Part shown: positions 6,339 through 8,219 of the stretch, piece after piece
How the letters are laid out: every line of letters begins with the position of its first letter
Position numbering within the stretch: the first letter of the stretch is position 1
Assembly (NCBI GenBank): GCA_014859215.1
Contig: JACUUS010000107.1
Span: forward strand, 1 to 8,219
DNA from: Dehalococcoidia bacterium
GTDB taxonomy: Bacteria; Chloroflexota; Dehalococcoidia; SZUA-161
DNA: 8,219 bases
Reading direction: 5' to 3'
The notes under the pieces: generated by a model
Databases searched by the model: none
The model's input: only the letters and a program-made list of their open reading frames with translations
What the model was told of the DNA's origin: nothing
Made by a program: the position numbers and the translations under genes

Positions 6339-7185
6339 GCACTGCGAGAATCCGTCTGGCCTCTTCCACGGTCGCCGGCTCCCTGCCTACATCGCGGGTC
6401 ATCCTTACCGCCTTCTCCACGAGGGGCCCGTTTCCCTGCGCCATATTACCGGGAGCCAGGTAGAAATTGTCTTCGAGGCCGACCCTTATGTTGCCTCCCA
6501 GTGCCAGCGCCGCTGCAACGAGCAGCCACTGTTCCTGGCTGATGCCGATCACCTCCCAGGCCACGCCCGGAGGGACGAGGCCGGCCACGTGGGCCAGGTT
6601 CCGCGCGGTAGCTGCCATGCCTCCGACCACGCCCATTATCAGACTCACCTGGAAGTTCTTGAGAATGCCCATATCCATCAAAGGGAAGATGCTTTCAAGA
6701 TGCCCCAAATCAAAACACTCGCACTCAGGCTTGATCCCGTTCTTATTCATCGTATCCAGGAAGAACATGATGTCATCGAACGGGTTGTGGAAAACGACTG
6801 AGAACACGAAATCCTTTCGCTTGGGACTGTACTTTGCATAGTTCATGGTCCCCATGTTCAGTGCCGCTATCTCTGGTTTTAGCTCGCGGATATGGGCGAT
6901 TCTGGCATCTCTCTCGACGAAGACTGCTCCTGTAGAGAAATTAATGATGATCGGGCATCGCTTGCGGATCTCCTGCATTATCTCGCGGAAGACCTCGACT
7001 CTCCAGGACGGCCCGCCGTCGTTTTCGCGCGCATGGATGTGCACCACTGAAGCACCTGCGTTATAAGCCGCCAGCGCCTCGTCGGCGATTTCCTGCGGAG
7101 TGTACGGTATCCAGTGGCACTGCGCCCTGTTGGCGGCTACTCCCGTCAGAGCGGCGGTGATGACGACCTTGTCTTCGAGCCCCAT
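6328..7185 (-). CDS. Beta-keto acid cleavage enzyme (BKACE, DUF849/Kce family)
   Basis: Complete 285-residue TIM-barrel protein, normal for the family. BKACEs are metal (zinc) enzymes that react a beta-keto acid with acetyl-CoA to give acetoacetate and a new acyl-CoA; the reference member is 3-keto-5-aminohexanoate cleavage enzyme (Kce) of lysine fermentation. The metal ligands are visible: H49 and H51 in VHIHARENDGG, and E238 in RVGLEDN. The neighbouring active-site residues R234, D239 and S84 (NFSTG) also match the family pattern. The N-terminal loop reads TGVAANR, whereas my recollection of Kce is TGAETTR, so the Glu thought to hold the substrate amino group is Ala (A17) here. The substrate is therefore probably not an amino acid. 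AAGGAG lies 5 nt before the ATG, and the gene sits 14 nt after the hydratase. Its place between a hydratase and acyl-CoA dehydrogenases suggests it opens a beta-keto acid made within this pathway. Family assignment is firm; substrate is unknown. Confidence 0.9.
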   Translation of the reverse strand: MGLEDKVVITAALTGVAANRAQCHWIPYTPQEIADEALAAYNAGASVVHIHARENDGGPSWRVEVFREIMQEIRKRCPIIINFSTGAVFVERDARIAHIRELKPEIAALNMGTMNYAKYSPKRKDFVFSVVFHNPFDDIMFFLDTMNKNGIKPECECFDLGHLESIFPLMDMGILKNFQVSLIMGVVGGMAATARNLAHVAGLVPPGVAWEVIGISQEQWLLVAAALALGGNIRVGLEDNFYLAPGNMAQGNGPLVEKAVRMTRDVGREPATVEEARRILAVRSP

Positions 7186-7199
7186 ATTGACTCCTTCCC

Positions 7200-7985
7200 T
7201 TACTTGCCTTTCCAGAGCGGGTCTCGCTTCTCCATGAACGATGCTATGCCTTCGGTAACATCCTCGGCCATGGTGTTTATGGCCAGCGCGGACGTCAGGT
7301 ACTCAAGCGCCTTTTCATACTCCATATCGCGCATTGTGTAGAACGCTCTTCTGCCCATGCGAAGTGTGGCTGGACTCTTGGAGGCCAGGTTCTTCGCGAT
7401 GCTGTCCACCCTCGCGTCGAGTTCGGGCCTGGGGACGACATGGTTCACAATTCCAAGCCGCTGCGCTTCCGCGGCGTCAATCCTCTCTCCGGCGAGCATC
7501 ATTTCCAGAAGACGTTTGGGAGACGTAGCCACTCTAAGCAGTGTAGCCATGATAACGTAGGGAAACAGGCCGACATTCACTTCAGGCGTGCCGAACTTGC
7601 AGTCGTCAGAGGCCACGACTATGTCGCAGGCGGCAGCCAGGCCAAGACCTCCGCCCATCGCATGACCGTTGATCCTGCCGATGAGCGGTTTCTTCAGCGC
7701 TTTAATGGTCTTGAACAGCTCCGCGAACTTCCTCTGCTCTTCGTACCTCTCTATGAAGCTTGCCCCAGCCGCGATAGACTCCGCAATGTCCGCGCCCGAG
7801 CAAAACACCTTCTCTCCTGCCCCGGTCAGAACCAAAACCACAACCGAGGAATCGTCGTTGTACTTCCTGAACGCTTCGAGGAGCTCGTTCATCATCGCGG
7901 GTGAAATGGCGTTCCGTCTCTCTTCTCGCGCGAGCGTGATTCTCGCGATCCTGTCGTTTGCTTCCACCGCAATAGCCTGGTACAT
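7200..7985 (-). CDS. Enoyl-CoA hydratase/isomerase (crotonase family)
   Basis: Complete 261-residue crotonase-fold protein of normal family length, expected to add water across the 2,3-double bond of an enoyl-CoA in the cytoplasm. The two oxyanion-hole segments are clear: FCSGADI at residues 61-67 and GHAMGGGLGLA at 107-117. Both glutamates used by classical hydratases appear to be kept, E135 in FGTPEVNVGL and E161 in LLEMMLAGERI, which favours true hydratase activity. The usual glycine-rich stretch after the first glutamate is replaced by FPYVIMATLLR, a variant seen in some less-studied crotonases, so the acyl pocket may be unusual. It starts 14 nt after the carboxylase stop and ends 14 nt before the BKACE start. 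In this operon it would hydrate the product of the acyl-CoA dehydrogenases. The exact substrate cannot be read from sequence, and other crotonase chemistry (isomerase, hydrolase) is not excluded. Confidence 0.9.
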   Translation of the reverse strand: MYQAIAVEANDRIARITLAREERRNAISPAMMNELLEAFRKYNDDSSVVVLVLTGAGEKVFCSGADIAESIAAGASFIERYEEQRKFAELFKTIKALKKPLIGRINGHAMGGGLGLAAACDIVVASDDCKFGTPEVNVGLFPYVIMATLLRVATSPKRLLEMMLAGERIDAAEAQRLGIVNHVVPRPELDARVDSIAKNLASKSPATLRMGRRAFYTMRDMEYEKALEYLTSALAINTMAEDVTEGIASFMEKRDPLWKGK

Positions 7986-7989
7986 TTGG

Positions 7990-8001
7990 GGATCACCTCC
8001 T
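7990..8001 (-). promoter_or_regulatory. Very strong Shine-Dalgarno site overlapping the upstream stop codon
   Basis: Read on the minus strand the site is AGGAGGTGATCC, followed by CCAA and the ATG of the enoyl-CoA hydratase. All 12 bases pair with the universal 3' tail of bacterial 16S rRNA. Its first bases fall inside the TAG stop of the carboxylase gene, so ribosomes terminating there are placed directly on the next start. It fixes the hydratase start and supports co-transcription. Confidence 0.8.
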
Positions 8002-8218
8002 AGACCGGGTACACTCCGTGTTTCCTCGGATGGCGAAAAACTTTCTTGTCCCTCGTGCGCTCCAGGGCGGCAAAGAGGACGCGCCTGGTCTCCCGGGGGT
8101 CAATCACGTCATCTATCAGTCCCAGAGCGGCGGTCCTGTCTATCGATATACTGGGCCTTAGCTGGCTTGCGAGCTGCTCAATAAGCTCCTGTGGTTTTTC
8201 GGCTGTCTCAAGCTGTTT
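8000..8218 (-). CDS. Acyl-CoA carboxylase, carboxyltransferase (beta) subunit, C-terminal end only
   Basis: Partial gene that enters from the right edge; only the last 72 codons and the TAG stop are present. The translated end contains IDDVIDPRETRRVL (about residues 35-48 of the fragment) and finishes in RKHGVYPV. This is the usual C-terminus of the carboxyltransferase subunit of propionyl-CoA and related acyl-CoA carboxylases, roughly 510-540 residues long when whole. That subunit moves a carboxyl group from biotin to an acyl-CoA in the cytoplasm. Propionyl-CoA would be a sensible substrate because the rest of the operon could release it, but acetyl-, methylcrotonyl- or other acyl-CoA carboxylases and glutaconyl-CoA decarboxylase alpha share this fold, and the fragment cannot tell them apart. 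The stop codon overlaps the ribosome binding site of the next gene, so the two are probably translationally linked. Confidence 0.85.
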   Translation of the reverse strand, partial: KQLETAEKPQELIEQLASQLRPSISIDRTAALGLIDDVIDPRETRRVLFAALERTRDKKVFRHPRKHGVYPV

Positions 8219-8219
8219 G

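Noticed and set aside
7990..8001. Match to the 3' end of 16S rRNA (GGATCACCTCCT on the plus strand)
   Set aside because: It is only 12 nt long and sits exactly at ribosome binding distance from a start codon, so it is an extended Shine-Dalgarno sequence and not an rRNA fragment.

Overview
The window is one uninterrupted co-directional run of ten genes, all on the minus strand and read from the right end to the left end. Two are cut by the window edges. Every gap is short (14 to 80 nt), and I see no convincing terminator or promoter inside the run, so it looks like the middle of a long operon. Most starts are preceded by a strong Shine-Dalgarno sequence (AAGGAG to AGGAGG). The DNA is moderately GC-rich. 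Gene content and protein style suggest an anaerobic or facultative bacterium that degrades branched or cyclic organic acids as CoA thioesters (for example Desulfobacterota, Chloroflexota or a clostridial relative). This placement is a low-confidence inference; there is no rRNA or marker gene to fix it.

Layout in transcription order: the C-terminal end of a biotin-dependent acyl-CoA carboxylase carboxyltransferase (8000-8218); an enoyl-CoA hydratase (7200-7985); a BKACE/Kce-type beta-keto acid cleavage enzyme (6328-7185); two paralogous alpha-type acyl-CoA dehydrogenases (5086-6270 and 3863-5062); a third, divergent acyl-CoA dehydrogenase (2689-3822); a thiolase-fold protein (1319-2608); a DUF35 zinc-ribbon/OB-fold partner (573-1304); an SCP-2-like lipid-binding protein (123-530); and the N-terminus of an iron-containing alcohol dehydrogenase (1-91).

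Read together, the genes outline a specialised beta-oxidation-like route. The dehydrogenases resemble the heteromeric FadE26/FadE27 (ChsE4/ChsE5) type of actinobacterial steroid side-chain degradation. Two carry a candidate catalytic Glu in an LDFER motif, whereas the third lacks a Glu at both known positions and looks like a structural or cofactor-sharing partner. The thiolase-fold protein has Gly where thiolases have the nucleophilic Cys, and it sits beside a DUF35 protein. That is the arrangement of Ltp2-type retro-aldolases, which cleave beta-hydroxyacyl-CoAs and, in the steroid case, release propionyl-CoA. No 3-hydroxyacyl-CoA dehydrogenase is visible in the window. My working model is dehydrogenation, then hydration, then retro-aldol cleavage, with the alcohol dehydrogenase handling the released aldehyde or ketone, the carboxylase taking propionyl-CoA, SCP-2 carrying a hydrophobic CoA ester, and BKACE opening a beta-keto acid intermediate with acetyl-CoA. 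The substrate is unknown, and the combination, especially the BKACE, is the most interesting thing here.
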